A stretch of 64,000 bases of DNA from CAYJLF01 sp964371055 (GTDB taxonomy: Bacteria; Eisenbacteria; RBG-16-71-46; CAIMUX01). The position numbers and the translations under genes are program-made. Of this stretch, positions 17,535 through 25,576 are shown in pieces. Position 1 is the first letter of the stretch; every line of letters starts with the position of its first letter. The notes under the pieces were generated by a model. That model made no database searches. It was given only the letters and a program-made list of their open reading frames with translations, and was not told where the DNA came from. Where the stretch lies: positions 194,561-258,560 of the forward strand of contig CAYJLF010000006.1 in the NCBI GenBank assembly GCA_964371055.1, written 5' to 3'.

Positions 17535-17567
17535 GGGCGCGGGCCTGCCATTTGTGAGCCCGCGCCC
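17535..17567 (+). terminator. Strong hairpin after the OmcS-like gene
   Basis: The ten-base perfect stem GGGCGCGGGC / GCCCGCGCCC has a 13-base loop and sits 31 bp past the stop. It lacks a U-tract, so it may act as a transcript-stabilising or attenuating hairpin, letting the cytochrome gene be expressed more than the downstream genes. Confidence 0.6.
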
Positions 17568-17668
17568 TTGACTTCCCGGCCGACAGGTCCGACAACTCCG
17601 GAGGGCGACGCGGGCGCCCCGTCCTTGTCCGCGCCGCGTGAACGGACCCGCCTGGAAAGGAGATCGCG

Positions 17669-18829
17669 ATGATCAGGCCAAGGCGGCGCGCCTGTCTGAC
17701 CGCGCTTCCTCTGCTCACGCTGGGACTTCTTCTCGGCCCGGCCGCGGCCGACCGGTCGCGCGATCCCGGCCGTTACGGAACGAACCCGCATTACGATCCG
17801 ATCCACGGCGTCGACCGCCTGCAGACGGTCCCTCCGACCATCGGACAGTGCACCCAGTGCCATCGCCCGCATGACAACGACGGGTTGACCCCCGAACCGG
17901 TTCTCCTCTTCACCGAAAACGGCAACCAGCTCTGCTACAGCGCCGGCGGACCGAACGGCTGCCACTCCGCGCTCCCCTCAGGGTATCCGGCCACGGAAGA
18001 GGACCGGATGCCGGAGAGCGCCCCGGCTCCGGGGTACTTCGAGGCCAACTCGGGGGGTGTGCGCCTTCCGGGAGTCCTGCAGCGCCGTCGATGGACCGGA
18101 GCGACGGTGTACGAGGACAACCGCACTTTCGCGCCCGATCACTCCTACTCGCCTCATCGCAACGATCTCGACATGCCGAGGAGGGATGAGGCCGATCGCG
18201 GCGTCTGTCTGAACTGCCACGACCCGCACCAGGGGATGAGCGAGCACGATCTGCTGACCCGCGTCTACCAGCCCTGGGGAGGCGACTGGCCGCGACGGGC
18301 TTCGGTCCGTCTCGCGGGCTGCCTCGACTGCCACGGTCCCACCGGGCCCCTCGGGATGGAGGAGGAGAACCGCTACATCGCCGATTACTACGACCCGGCC
18401 ATCAATGCAGACGGTAGCGCCGGACATGCCATCCAGAGGAACCGGCAGATCGCCCTCTCCTGGCCGTCCTACATCCGCCCCGGAGACCCCCTTCCCTGCT
18501 TCGAGTGCCACAACCCGCACGGCTCGCGCGGGAACGACGGGGTCAATCCGAACGGCTTCCTCCTCAGCGACCAGCGTCCGGGTTGGAGCGGACTCACGAA
18601 CACGCGCACCGACCCCGATCAATCGCGCCGGTTCTGCCTGGGATGCCACATCCCGGCCGATGGCGTGCCCGGCTCGATCACGGTGGGTGGAATCGTGATG
18701 AATACGCTCTCGCACCGCGGCGGGCACCAGTCGTTCCATATCCAGGGCTGCTTCCAGTGCCACGGCGCTGACTACTCCGACCCGCAGAGCTTCAACGTTC
18801 ACCACCCGGCGTCGGACGGCAGCGGATGA
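17669..18829 (+). CDS. Secreted multiheme cytochrome, six CxxCH plus one CX8CH
   Basis: The 386-residue protein has a signal peptide (CLTALPLLTLGLLLGPAAA). Its six canonical motifs are CTQCH, CLNCH, CLDCH, CFECH, CLGCH and CFQCH. A further CYSAGGPNGCH sits between the first and second, where a doubled-CxxCH protein would be expected to have another heme. The eight-residue gap could be an unusual heme attachment site or simply a lost one. Several motifs are followed by PH (CHRPH, CHDPH, CHNPHGS), typical of bis-histidine doubled-CxxCH cytochromes. AAAGGAG precedes the ATG. The stop overlaps the barrel gene as ATGA, so the two are translationally coupled and probably form one complex. I infer this is the cytochrome partner of the barrel. 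Confidence 0.85.
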   Translation: MIRPRRRACLTALPLLTLGLLLGPAAADRSRDPGRYGTNPHYDPIHGVDRLQTVPPTIGQCTQCHRPHDNDGLTPEPVLLFTENGNQLCYSAGGPNGCHSALPSGYPATEEDRMPESAPAPGYFEANSGGVRLPGVLQRRRWTGATVYEDNRTFAPDHSYSPHRNDLDMPRRDEADRGVCLNCHDPHQGMSEHDLLTRVYQPWGGDWPRRASVRLAGCLDCHGPTGPLGMEEENRYIADYYDPAINADGSAGHAIQRNRQIALSWPSYIRPGDPLPCFECHNPHGSRGNDGVNPNGFLLSDQRPGWSGLTNTRTDPDQSRRFCLGCHIPADGVPGSITVGGIVMNTLSHRGGHQSFHIQGCFQCHGADYSDPQSFNVHHPASDGSG

Positions 18830-20499
18830 CGAGTGGCCCGCGCAGGGAGGCCGGCCATGACCGCCCGCCCGCGATCGCCCTTCCCGCGGTGATCCTCGTC
18901 GCCGTCATCCTCCTTGCCCCGAGTCGGGCGGAGGCGACATGGAACGTCCGCGCTCTGGGCAACTACCAGTCGGCGCGCTATGGCCAGACCCGGGCCGAGA
19001 ACGCCTACGTCGACCTCCTCGCGCGCCAGGCGATCGTCTTCGGCGGCACGAACACCCTGAATCTCGGCTGGCGGCTGCGCCGCGACGATGACCTCGGGTC
19101 GGACCGCCACATCCTGACGGGGCAGGTCAACGGCGACCTGCGGGCCGGAATCCTGGCCCTCTATCTCCGTCACCGCCCCGCCCAACGTCCCTCCCTCAAC
19201 ACGCCGGCCGCGTGGCGGCGAGAAGACACGGTCATCGGCGGCTCGCTCCTGCCCGACCGCCTGCCGGAACTGCACTACGATGAAACGCGCCGCGATCGCG
19301 ATGAACCGGGATCGGGCGCGACGCGTACATCCGGGATCGACCGCCGCATGCGGAGCGTGTGGAGCCTCTCCGGACTGACCTTCGACTACACCTACCGAAA
19401 GGCCGAGAGCACCACCCCGGCCGATCCCGCGACCAGTCTCACCGCAGATCTGGTCCGCATCTCCACCGATCACACCGGTGGCGTCGACTGGACCGCGTCG
19501 ATCCGACCCGACCTGAGCATGAACGCCCTCTGGCGCGCGTCCGACGGGATGGTCGAGCGAACCGGAAGCCGCGATCGGCGATCCCGCTACCAACGCGCCG
19601 AGTCGGGTCTCACCTATCAACCGTGGAAGCCGCTCTTCCTGACCGGTTCGGCCTCCTGGCAGCACACGAGGAGCCGCCTCGCCGGGGAAGGATGGCGGAA
19701 CGGGCGGACGCTCGATCTTTCCGGCAACCTGAGCGTGCGCCCCTGGCGCTTCCTCGAAATCACGGGCGCGCGGTCGTACCAGGAACAGACTTCGACCGAG
19801 CAGTCGGGCAGCTCGGTCGACTACGCCCTCGCACTCGTGCGGGCATCCGGACGGGCGCTCCCGGAGTTGCTCGTCAACGCCGCTGCTTCGCGCACCTGGA
19901 CTCTCTCCCGGGCCGGCGCGACTCCCCCGGCGAACCAGGCGAGTTTCGGAGTGACCGGCGCGGTGCGACCCGGCCTCGATCTGGTCTATACCCTCTCCGG
20001 CCAGGCGCTCGAGGGAGTAAGCGATGACCTCCGCTATCAGGTCTCGCAGGGCGCGGAGATCCGCTTGCGCCCGTCCGGGGCGTTCCGCTTCATTACGTCG
20101 GTCCAAACGCAGCGCCTGGGCGGCGAGGTGACCCTGCGAAACCCTGACCGCACGCAGGTGCGTCTCGAGACTCTGTACACGGGCGAGAGCGGCGGTTCGG
20201 CCTCGCTGGCCTACTCCACGCAGACGCTGCGGAATGCGGCCTCCTCCACCCGGTATACTCTGACCAGCAACGCGTCGCTCCCCTGGCGGCGGGTCGCGCT
20301 CGCCTGGAACGGCCAGGCCGCCCGCACCGCCGGCGCCTTGTCCGAGGCCGGACGGTCCTGGGGCTTTGCTTCGTCCGTCAGCCTGCGGACCCGCCTGCAA
20401 CGACTGACGGAGGTGACGACGACGTTCACCCGTACCTTGCCCGCCCTGGGGGCCGGAAGCAGCGTCTGGCAGGCATCGATCCAGCAGAGGTTGCGGTGA
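18826..20499 (+). CDS. Predicted outer-membrane beta-barrel of a porin-cytochrome conduit
   Basis: This 557-residue protein has a signal peptide ending near SRAEA. The rest is dominated by alternating polar/aromatic stretches typical of transmembrane beta-strands, such as TWNVRALGNYQSARYG, NTLNLGWRLRRDDD and WTASIRPDLSMNALWRAS. It has turns rich in Gly, Asp and Asn and no long hydrophobic helix. I see no CxxC motif like that of MtrB and no recognised family. Its start overlaps the preceding cytochrome stop and lipoproteins follow, which matches porin-cytochrome systems where a barrel sheathes a multiheme protein through the outer membrane. Function is inferred from context and topology. Confidence 0.72.
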   Translation: MTSGPRREAGHDRPPAIALPAVILVAVILLAPSRAEATWNVRALGNYQSARYGQTRAENAYVDLLARQAIVFGGTNTLNLGWRLRRDDDLGSDRHILTGQVNGDLRAGILALYLRHRPAQRPSLNTPAAWRREDTVIGGSLLPDRLPELHYDETRRDRDEPGSGATRTSGIDRRMRSVWSLSGLTFDYTYRKAESTTPADPATSLTADLVRISTDHTGGVDWTASIRPDLSMNALWRASDGMVERTGSRDRRSRYQRAESGLTYQPWKPLFLTGSASWQHTRSRLAGEGWRNGRTLDLSGNLSVRPWRFLEITGARSYQEQTSTEQSGSSVDYALALVRASGRALPELLVNAAASRTWTLSRAGATPPANQASFGVTGAVRPGLDLVYTLSGQALEGVSDDLRYQVSQGAEIRLRPSGAFRFITSVQTQRLGGEVTLRNPDRTQVRLETLYTGESGGSASLAYSTQTLRNAASSTRYTLTSNASLPWRRVALAWNGQAARTAGALSEAGRSWGFASSVSLRTRLQRLTEVTTTFTRTLPALGAGSSVWQASIQQRLR

Positions 20500-20560
20500 C
20501 ACGACAGAAGCTCACGCGCGCCCCGCGGCGACAGGGCGCACGGAACGGAGGATGAACGGC

Positions 20561-21151
20561 GTGACCCATCAGACGAGAACACGGAGCGCGGCCGCGACCC
20601 TGGCCCTGGCGATCGCCGTGGGCGTCCTGGCTGGTTGCTCGGGAAGCCGCAGCTTCGTCAATCCCGAGGCCGATCTGAGCTACTACGAGCGGATCGGAGT
20701 TCTGCCGTTCGCCACCCTCGGGCCGGACCGCCTGGCCGGAGACAAGATGGCGTCGGTCGTGACGACCCACCTCCTCGTCTCGCGGCGCTTCGAGGTGGCG
20801 GAGCCGGGCATCTTCCTCGGCGCGTATGTCAAGCATGTCGGCTCCACCAACGCGCCTCCCGTCGGCCTGACCCAGGACAAGCTCACCCTGATCGCCAACG
20901 ACACCGGTGTGCAGGGAATCATCGAGGGTACCGTGCGTGACTTTGACTACACGCGGGACACTCCTCCTCGCCCGATGATCTCGATCGAGGTTCGGCTGGT
21001 CGACTGCGAGACCGGACGCATCGTCTGGTCGACCGGGGTTACCCGTCGCGGCGGTCCCTCGATTCCGCTCTTCAATCTCGGCGGTACGCGCACCCTGCCG
21101 GAACTGGCGGAAGAGATCGCGGCCGAGATCGTGGGCCGGTTGCCCCGGTAG
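20561..21151 (+). CDS. CsgG/GNA1162-like outer-membrane lipoprotein
   Basis: The signal peptide ends in the lipobox LAGC (VGVLAGCSGS). The mature domain has the alpha/beta pattern of CsgG-like lipoproteins: IGVLPFATLGPDRLAG, VTTHLLVSRRFEVAEPG, VQGIIEGTVRDFDY, SIEVRLVDCETGRIVWS. Such proteins form or support secretion and assembly pores at the outer membrane, as for curli or the LpoB family. I start at GTG 20561, nine bases after GGAGG; the in-frame ATG at 20552 directly abuts the ribosome site and is less likely. It is one of two paralogues here, between the barrel and the 42-heme gene, suggesting a role in export or anchoring of cytochromes. Confidence 0.75.
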   Translation: MTHQTRTRSAAATLALAIAVGVLAGCSGSRSFVNPEADLSYYERIGVLPFATLGPDRLAGDKMASVVTTHLLVSRRFEVAEPGIFLGAYVKHVGSTNAPPVGLTQDKLTLIANDTGVQGIIEGTVRDFDYTRDTPPRPMISIEVRLVDCETGRIVWSTGVTRRGGPSIPLFNLGGTRTLPELAEEIAAEIVGRLPR

Positions 21152-21156
21152 GCGTC

Positions 21157-21807
21157 ATGCTTCGGAACGCGCACAACCCGCCCGGCCTCCGCGCGACGAT
21201 TCCGGTTCTCGCCGCCGTCCTGCTTCTGCTGGCCGGCTGCGGCGCCGGGGTTCGCGCCTTCCGCGCGCCGGGTCCGGGCCTGCCGGCCGGGACGACGATC
21301 GCGTTCCTTCCTCTCGTCAACCTGACCGAGCAGGAGAGCGCCGGCCGCCTCGTCACCGACAAACTCGTGGTCGAACTGGGACGCACCCGGCAGTTCACGG
21401 TCCAGGATCCCGGCATCGTAATCGGGGAATTGCGTCGCCTTCGCATTCTCACGCCGGACCGGATGTCGGCGTCGCAGATGGCGGATCTGGCCCTGGCGAC
21501 CGGGACGAACTACTTCCTCACAGGAACCGTGACCCAGTGCCGCGCCGGCGACGGGACCCCGGGTTCATTTCCCGTCGCCGCGGTCTCGCTGCGCCTCGTC
21601 GACGGCACCACCGGGACGGTGCTGTGGGCCGCGACCCTGGCGAGAACCGGCAACGATCGGGAAACTTTCTTCGGCCTCGGAAGAGTGCGGAGCCTCGATC
21701 TCCTCGCGGCCGACATGGCGCACGAGATGGTGGGGTCGATGAGAGATCTTCTCGAGCCGGGTCGCCCGCTGATCGCGGTCCAACGACAGGCGGAGGAGAC
21801 GCGATGA
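21157..21807 (+). CDS. Second CsgG-like lipoprotein
   Basis: The 216-residue protein has a LAGC lipobox (LLLLAGCGAG) and the same fold signature as its neighbour: IAFLPLVNLTEQESAG, VTDKLVVELGRTRQFTVQDP, TNYFLTGTVTQC, AVSLRLVDGTTGTVLWAATL. It begins six bases after the previous stop, so the pair is co-translated and probably forms a heteromeric periplasm-facing assembly on the outer membrane. Its C-terminal helix (AADMAHEMVGSMRDLL) parallels that of the first copy (ELAEEIAAEIVGRL). A tandem duplication followed by divergence is the simplest origin. Function is inferred from the family. Confidence 0.72.
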   Translation: MLRNAHNPPGLRATIPVLAAVLLLLAGCGAGVRAFRAPGPGLPAGTTIAFLPLVNLTEQESAGRLVTDKLVVELGRTRQFTVQDPGIVIGELRRLRILTPDRMSASQMADLALATGTNYFLTGTVTQCRAGDGTPGSFPVAAVSLRLVDGTTGTVLWAATLARTGNDRETFFGLGRVRSLDLLAADMAHEMVGSMRDLLEPGRPLIAVQRQAEETR

Positions 21808-22346
21808 CGAGGCCGGTCACTCTCTCCTGCCATCCGAAGCTGGAGCGGCCGCGCGACCGCCGTCTGATCCGGTCCAGTTCGGCCGCCCTGCTCGGTCTCA
21901 TCTTCTGCGGCCTCGCCGGCTGCGAGCAGCCGTTCGAGGCCATCGTCGTGCGGGTGACGCACCGGGTCTTCCCCGCGTTCAACGAGACGCACCGTGTAGC
22001 CCCCGGAGAACGCTTTCCGATCGGGGACACCGAGTTCTCCGGTCGCATTGTCGAGTTCCTGCCCGACTTCGCCCTCGACGAGACGACGAAGAAGCCATTC
22101 TCCCGGTCGCGAGACCTGCGCAATCCGGCGGTGCGGATCGAGGTCTACGAGGGGGATCGGAAGGTCGAGGATGCCTGGGCCTTCCAGGGCGAGGGGCCGC
22201 CTCATTACGCCAAGACTTCGCTGCTCGCCTTCCGCATCGAGGAACTGGTCTGGCGTCCGGGGCAGGAGCCGATTTCACCCACACCGGCGGCCGACAGCAC
22301 GGCCGCCAGTCCTGCCGACACGGTCGAGTCGTCCGGGCAGCCGTGA
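21804..22346 (+). CDS. Lipoprotein of unknown function in the cytochrome cluster
   Basis: The ATG overlaps the preceding stop (ATGA). A long basic N-region leads to LLGLIFCGLAGC, a clear lipobox, followed by EQPFEAIVVRVTH. The mature part is about 140 residues with GDTEFSGRIVEFLPDFALDE, NPAVRIEVYEGDRKVEDAWAF and a Pro/Ser/Thr-rich tail. The F-x-P-D-F segment followed by NPA-x-x-V is reminiscent of beta-rich regions in ResB-type cytochrome c maturation proteins, but the match is too short to rely on. I read it as an accessory lipoprotein of the same outer-membrane complex. Confidence 0.6.
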   Translation: MTRPVTLSCHPKLERPRDRRLIRSSSAALLGLIFCGLAGCEQPFEAIVVRVTHRVFPAFNETHRVAPGERFPIGDTEFSGRIVEFLPDFALDETTKKPFSRSRDLRNPAVRIEVYEGDRKVEDAWAFQGEGPPHYAKTSLLAFRIEELVWRPGQEPISPTPAADSTAASPADTVESSGQP

Positions 22347-22390
22347 CGGTCCGCCCGAATCCACCGGTTTCGATAGAGGGGAGTCGATCG

Positions 22391-25300
22391 ATGAAGTCAT
22401 GGGTGACGGGGATTCGAGCAACCGGAGCCCTCGCGGCCCTGGCTGTCGTGGTCCTGGGCCTGGGTCGAGCCGACATCGCGCTCTCGGACAAGAACGACGC
22501 CCGCCGGGATTGCGTCGACTGCCATCGCGAAGCGGTGGAGCGTTACACCGGCGCGGCCGTCACACACCAGCCGATCCGGGAGAACGACTGCAAGTCGTGC
22601 CACAAGAGCCACGGCTTCCAGCAGAAACTGAGTTTGACGGCCGGCCCGCCGCAGATCTGCGCCCCCTGCCACGCCGCCCAGATGGCCGACGGAACCGCGC
22701 ACTCCGGCCACCCGGTCCCGGAGCGCGGCGACTGTCTCGTCTGCCATGCGCCCCATCACTCCGACCAGAAGGGGCTCATCCGCAGGTACGATGCCGAGAC
22801 CGCCTGCCTTGCCTGTCACGCTCCGATCCAAGAGGCGATCGCCGCCGGAGTTCACGCGCCGCTGAAAGGTGACCGCTGCGAGGCCTGCCACCAGGTTCAC
22901 GGCAACGATCGGGCCGGATTGCTGAAGGCCGAGCAGGAGTCGCTCTGCCTGTCCTGCCATGGCGGCGATCGCTCGGCCCTTGCGGCCCGACATCCCGGCG
23001 CCGGCTGGGAGAAGCAGCCCTGTGGCCAGTGCCACGATCCTCACGGGAGCGCGGTGCCGGGGCTGCTCTACGCCGGCGGCCACGCTCCGTATCGTCAGGG
23101 AGAGTGCGACACGTGTCACGAGTCGATGGAGGGCGGCGCACTCACCGCCGAGGTCCCGGAGCTCTGCCTCACCTGCCACGACGGCCTGGCTGACGCGGAG
23201 CAACGCCGGCACCCGCATACGCCGGTTTCCGGGGGCGACTGCCTCACCTGTCACGACGCCCACTCCGGAGTGACCGCGGCAGTGCTCAAGGGATCCCAGG
23301 TCGAAGTCTGCGGCGCTTGCCATGAAGACCTCGATCCGGCCGCGATGAGCCCGCTCCCCTCGTCGACGCACGCGCCGTTCGCCCGCCAGGAGTGCGGAGC
23401 CTGCCACGATCCGCACGGCTCGGATCGCGCGGCTTTCCAGAAGGCCGACGGGCGCGCGGCCTGCGCCCCCTGCCATGCCGAAATCGATTCCCTCGCGACC
23501 AACGCAAAGGTTCCGCACGCGGCGATGGCGTCGATGGAGTGCAGCGACTGCCACGCCTCCCACGCCTCGGGCCACCCGGCGCTGCTCAAGGAGGAGCCCG
23601 GAAAGCTCTGCGGCTCCTGCCACGAGAAGACCACCCCGCACGCCACCGACCGATTCTCGCACCCGCCGTTCGCTGAGGCGGACTGCGGAACCTGCCACAC
23701 GGTCCACGGGGGCGACCAGGCGCACCTGCTGAAGGCCGCCACGACCCGGGAGCTCTGCATCACGTGTCACAACATGATCACCACCCACGAGCAGATGCCG
23801 GTCGTCCACGCCGGGTTCAAGGACCAGGACTGCATGGACTGCCACCTGCCCCATTCCGGGCCGGAGGAATTCGGCCTGGTCGCCGCGCCGCGTGAACTCT
23901 GCGGCAACTGCCACGGCGACGTCATCGCACGGGCCGCGGCGGTCAAGAATCCTCACGCCCCGGTGGCCGAGGGGATGTGCGTGCGCTGCCACGCGGGACA
24001 TGGCTCGAAGACGGCCGGCCTGTTGGTGGCCAACGAGCGCGCCATCTGCCTGCAGTGCCACCCGACCGTCATGCGGCAACTGCAACGCGCCACTCCGCAT
24101 GCCCCGGCTCGCGACGGAGAGTGCAACGCCTGCCACGAGGCCCACGGCTCCGACTTCAAAGGGATGCTGACCCAGACGACGCAGGATCTCTGCCGCAATT
24201 GCCACGATATCGCCGACCCCGAGCTGAAGGCGAAGCACAAGGGGGCCGATCCGGCCCAGATGAACTGCTCCGGATGCCATCAGCCCCACGGATCGGAAGG
24301 GAAGGGGCTGCTCCCCACCCGCCAGCACGAACCGTTTGCGGCCGGGGAGTGCGCCGCCTGTCACGGCGACGGGATCCCGGGACCGATCGAAGGCTCGCAG
24401 ACCGAGATCTGCGGGCTCTGTCACTCCGATCAGACTGCGACCCAGCCCGGGGAGACCGTCCACGGTCCCGTCTCCCAGGGCGACTGCTCGGCCTGCCATA
24501 ACCCGCACGGCTCCGAGGCCGACTCGCTGCTGATCGCGCCGCCGCAGGAGCTCTGCCGCGGGTGCCACGAGGACCTCTACCAGAGCGCCTCGGTGCGACA
24601 CGCCCCGTTCGAGGACGGGAAGTGCGCCGAGTGCCATGCGTCCCACCGCGCGGAGCGGGACAACCTGCTCAAGCAGGAGACCGCGTCCCTCTGCTTCTCC
24701 TGCCATCCGGCTCTCCAGCAGATCATCGAGAGCGGACGGGCCCATGCGCCGGTGGCGGAGAACCGCTGTGACACCTGTCATGACGCCCATGCCTCCGACC
24801 AGGCCGGGCTCCTGAAGTCTCCTCCGGACCAGCTCTGCGCCTCCTGCCACCCGCTCGATGCGGCTCTGCGGGGGAAGCACCGCGGCTACCCGCTCAAGCA
24901 GGAGGCCTGCCTTGGTTGTCACGATCCCCACGCCTCCGCGAAACCGGGCCTGATGCTGGCGGCCTCGCACGCTCCTTACTCCCAAGGCAACTGCGCGGCC
25001 TGCCATCTGGACGGAGGCGCGGTCAAGGCCACGGGCGAGAAGCTCTGCCTCCCCTGTCACGGAAGGATCAAAGAAGAGCTCGCCCAACCGCACACGCACG
25101 CGGCCACGCGGGACGACCAGGCCTGCCTGGACTGCCACTCCCCGCACGCCGGGAAAGACCCGAGTCTGATGGCCGGCTCCTCGGAGGCCGCCACCTGCCT
25201 GCGCTGCCATGACGCCGCGCAGTTCCGGGGCAAGGCGAGCCATCTCTCCAAGACACCCGACTGCACCGCCTGTCACGGCGCCCACGGCTCGCCCGAGCCG

Positions 25301-25519
25301 AAACTGCTCCGAGCGAGTCTCGACGTACTCTGCAACGAGTGCCACGAGTCGGCGGCGAAGCACCAACACCCCCTGGGAGGAGGAATCCTCGATCCGCGCA
25401 CGAACGAGCCGATGACCTGCCTGTCGTGTCACGAGGCCCACGCCTCGGATCACGGTTATCAGTTGATCGCGGACCACCGGAGGGACCTGTGCGTCGAGTG
25501 CCACGCGTCGGGCCTCTGA
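22391..25519 (+). CDS. Giant secreted cytochrome with 42 CxxCH heme motifs
   Basis: This 1042-residue protein has a signal peptide (TGALAALAVVVLGLGRA), and the remainder is almost entirely heme-binding repeats. I counted 42 CxxCH motifs from CVDCH near residue 41 to CVECH seven residues before the end, about one heme per 24 residues. They alternate between a CxxCHxxHGS type (for example CHDPHGS) and an LCxxCH type. This gives about 21 doubled units of roughly 48 residues, often starting HAPxxxGxC and containing a short LL-K segment. This is the doubled-CxxCH architecture. Nearly every heme can be bis-histidine ligated, giving a continuous electron wire. Location is periplasmic or at the cell surface. 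GGGGAG precedes the ATG at 22391. It follows three lipoproteins and precedes the heme kinase. Confidence 0.92.
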   Translation: MKSWVTGIRATGALAALAVVVLGLGRADIALSDKNDARRDCVDCHREAVERYTGAAVTHQPIRENDCKSCHKSHGFQQKLSLTAGPPQICAPCHAAQMADGTAHSGHPVPERGDCLVCHAPHHSDQKGLIRRYDAETACLACHAPIQEAIAAGVHAPLKGDRCEACHQVHGNDRAGLLKAEQESLCLSCHGGDRSALAARHPGAGWEKQPCGQCHDPHGSAVPGLLYAGGHAPYRQGECDTCHESMEGGALTAEVPELCLTCHDGLADAEQRRHPHTPVSGGDCLTCHDAHSGVTAAVLKGSQVEVCGACHEDLDPAAMSPLPSSTHAPFARQECGACHDPHGSDRAAFQKADGRAACAPCHAEIDSLATNAKVPHAAMASMECSDCHASHASGHPALLKEEPGKLCGSCHEKTTPHATDRFSHPPFAEADCGTCHTVHGGDQAHLLKAATTRELCITCHNMITTHEQMPVVHAGFKDQDCMDCHLPHSGPEEFGLVAAPRELCGNCHGDVIARAAAVKNPHAPVAEGMCVRCHAGHGSKTAGLLVANERAICLQCHPTVMRQLQRATPHAPARDGECNACHEAHGSDFKGMLTQTTQDLCRNCHDIADPELKAKHKGADPAQMNCSGCHQPHGSEGKGLLPTRQHEPFAAGECAACHGDGIPGPIEGSQTEICGLCHSDQTATQPGETVHGPVSQGDCSACHNPHGSEADSLLIAPPQELCRGCHEDLYQSASVRHAPFEDGKCAECHASHRAERDNLLKQETASLCFSCHPALQQIIESGRAHAPVAENRCDTCHDAHASDQAGLLKSPPDQLCASCHPLDAALRGKHRGYPLKQEACLGCHDPHASAKPGLMLAASHAPYSQGNCAACHLDGGAVKATGEKLCLPCHGRIKEELAQPHTHAATRDDQACLDCHSPHAGKDPSLMAGSSEAATCLRCHDAAQFRGKASHLSKTPDCTACHGAHGSPEPKLLRASLDVLCNECHESAAKHQHPLGGGILDPRTNEPMTCLSCHEAHASDHGYQLIADHRRDLCVECHASGL

Positions 25520-25576
25520 CGAGATCCGTGACGCCCTCGTCCTCGCCCCCGGTCGCGGGGTCCCGGGGAGTCGGTC

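Noticed and set aside
18826..20499. An MtrB/PioB homologue.
   Set aside because: It lacks the N-terminal CxxC typical of that family and shows no recognisable sequence match. Only the general barrel nature is supported.
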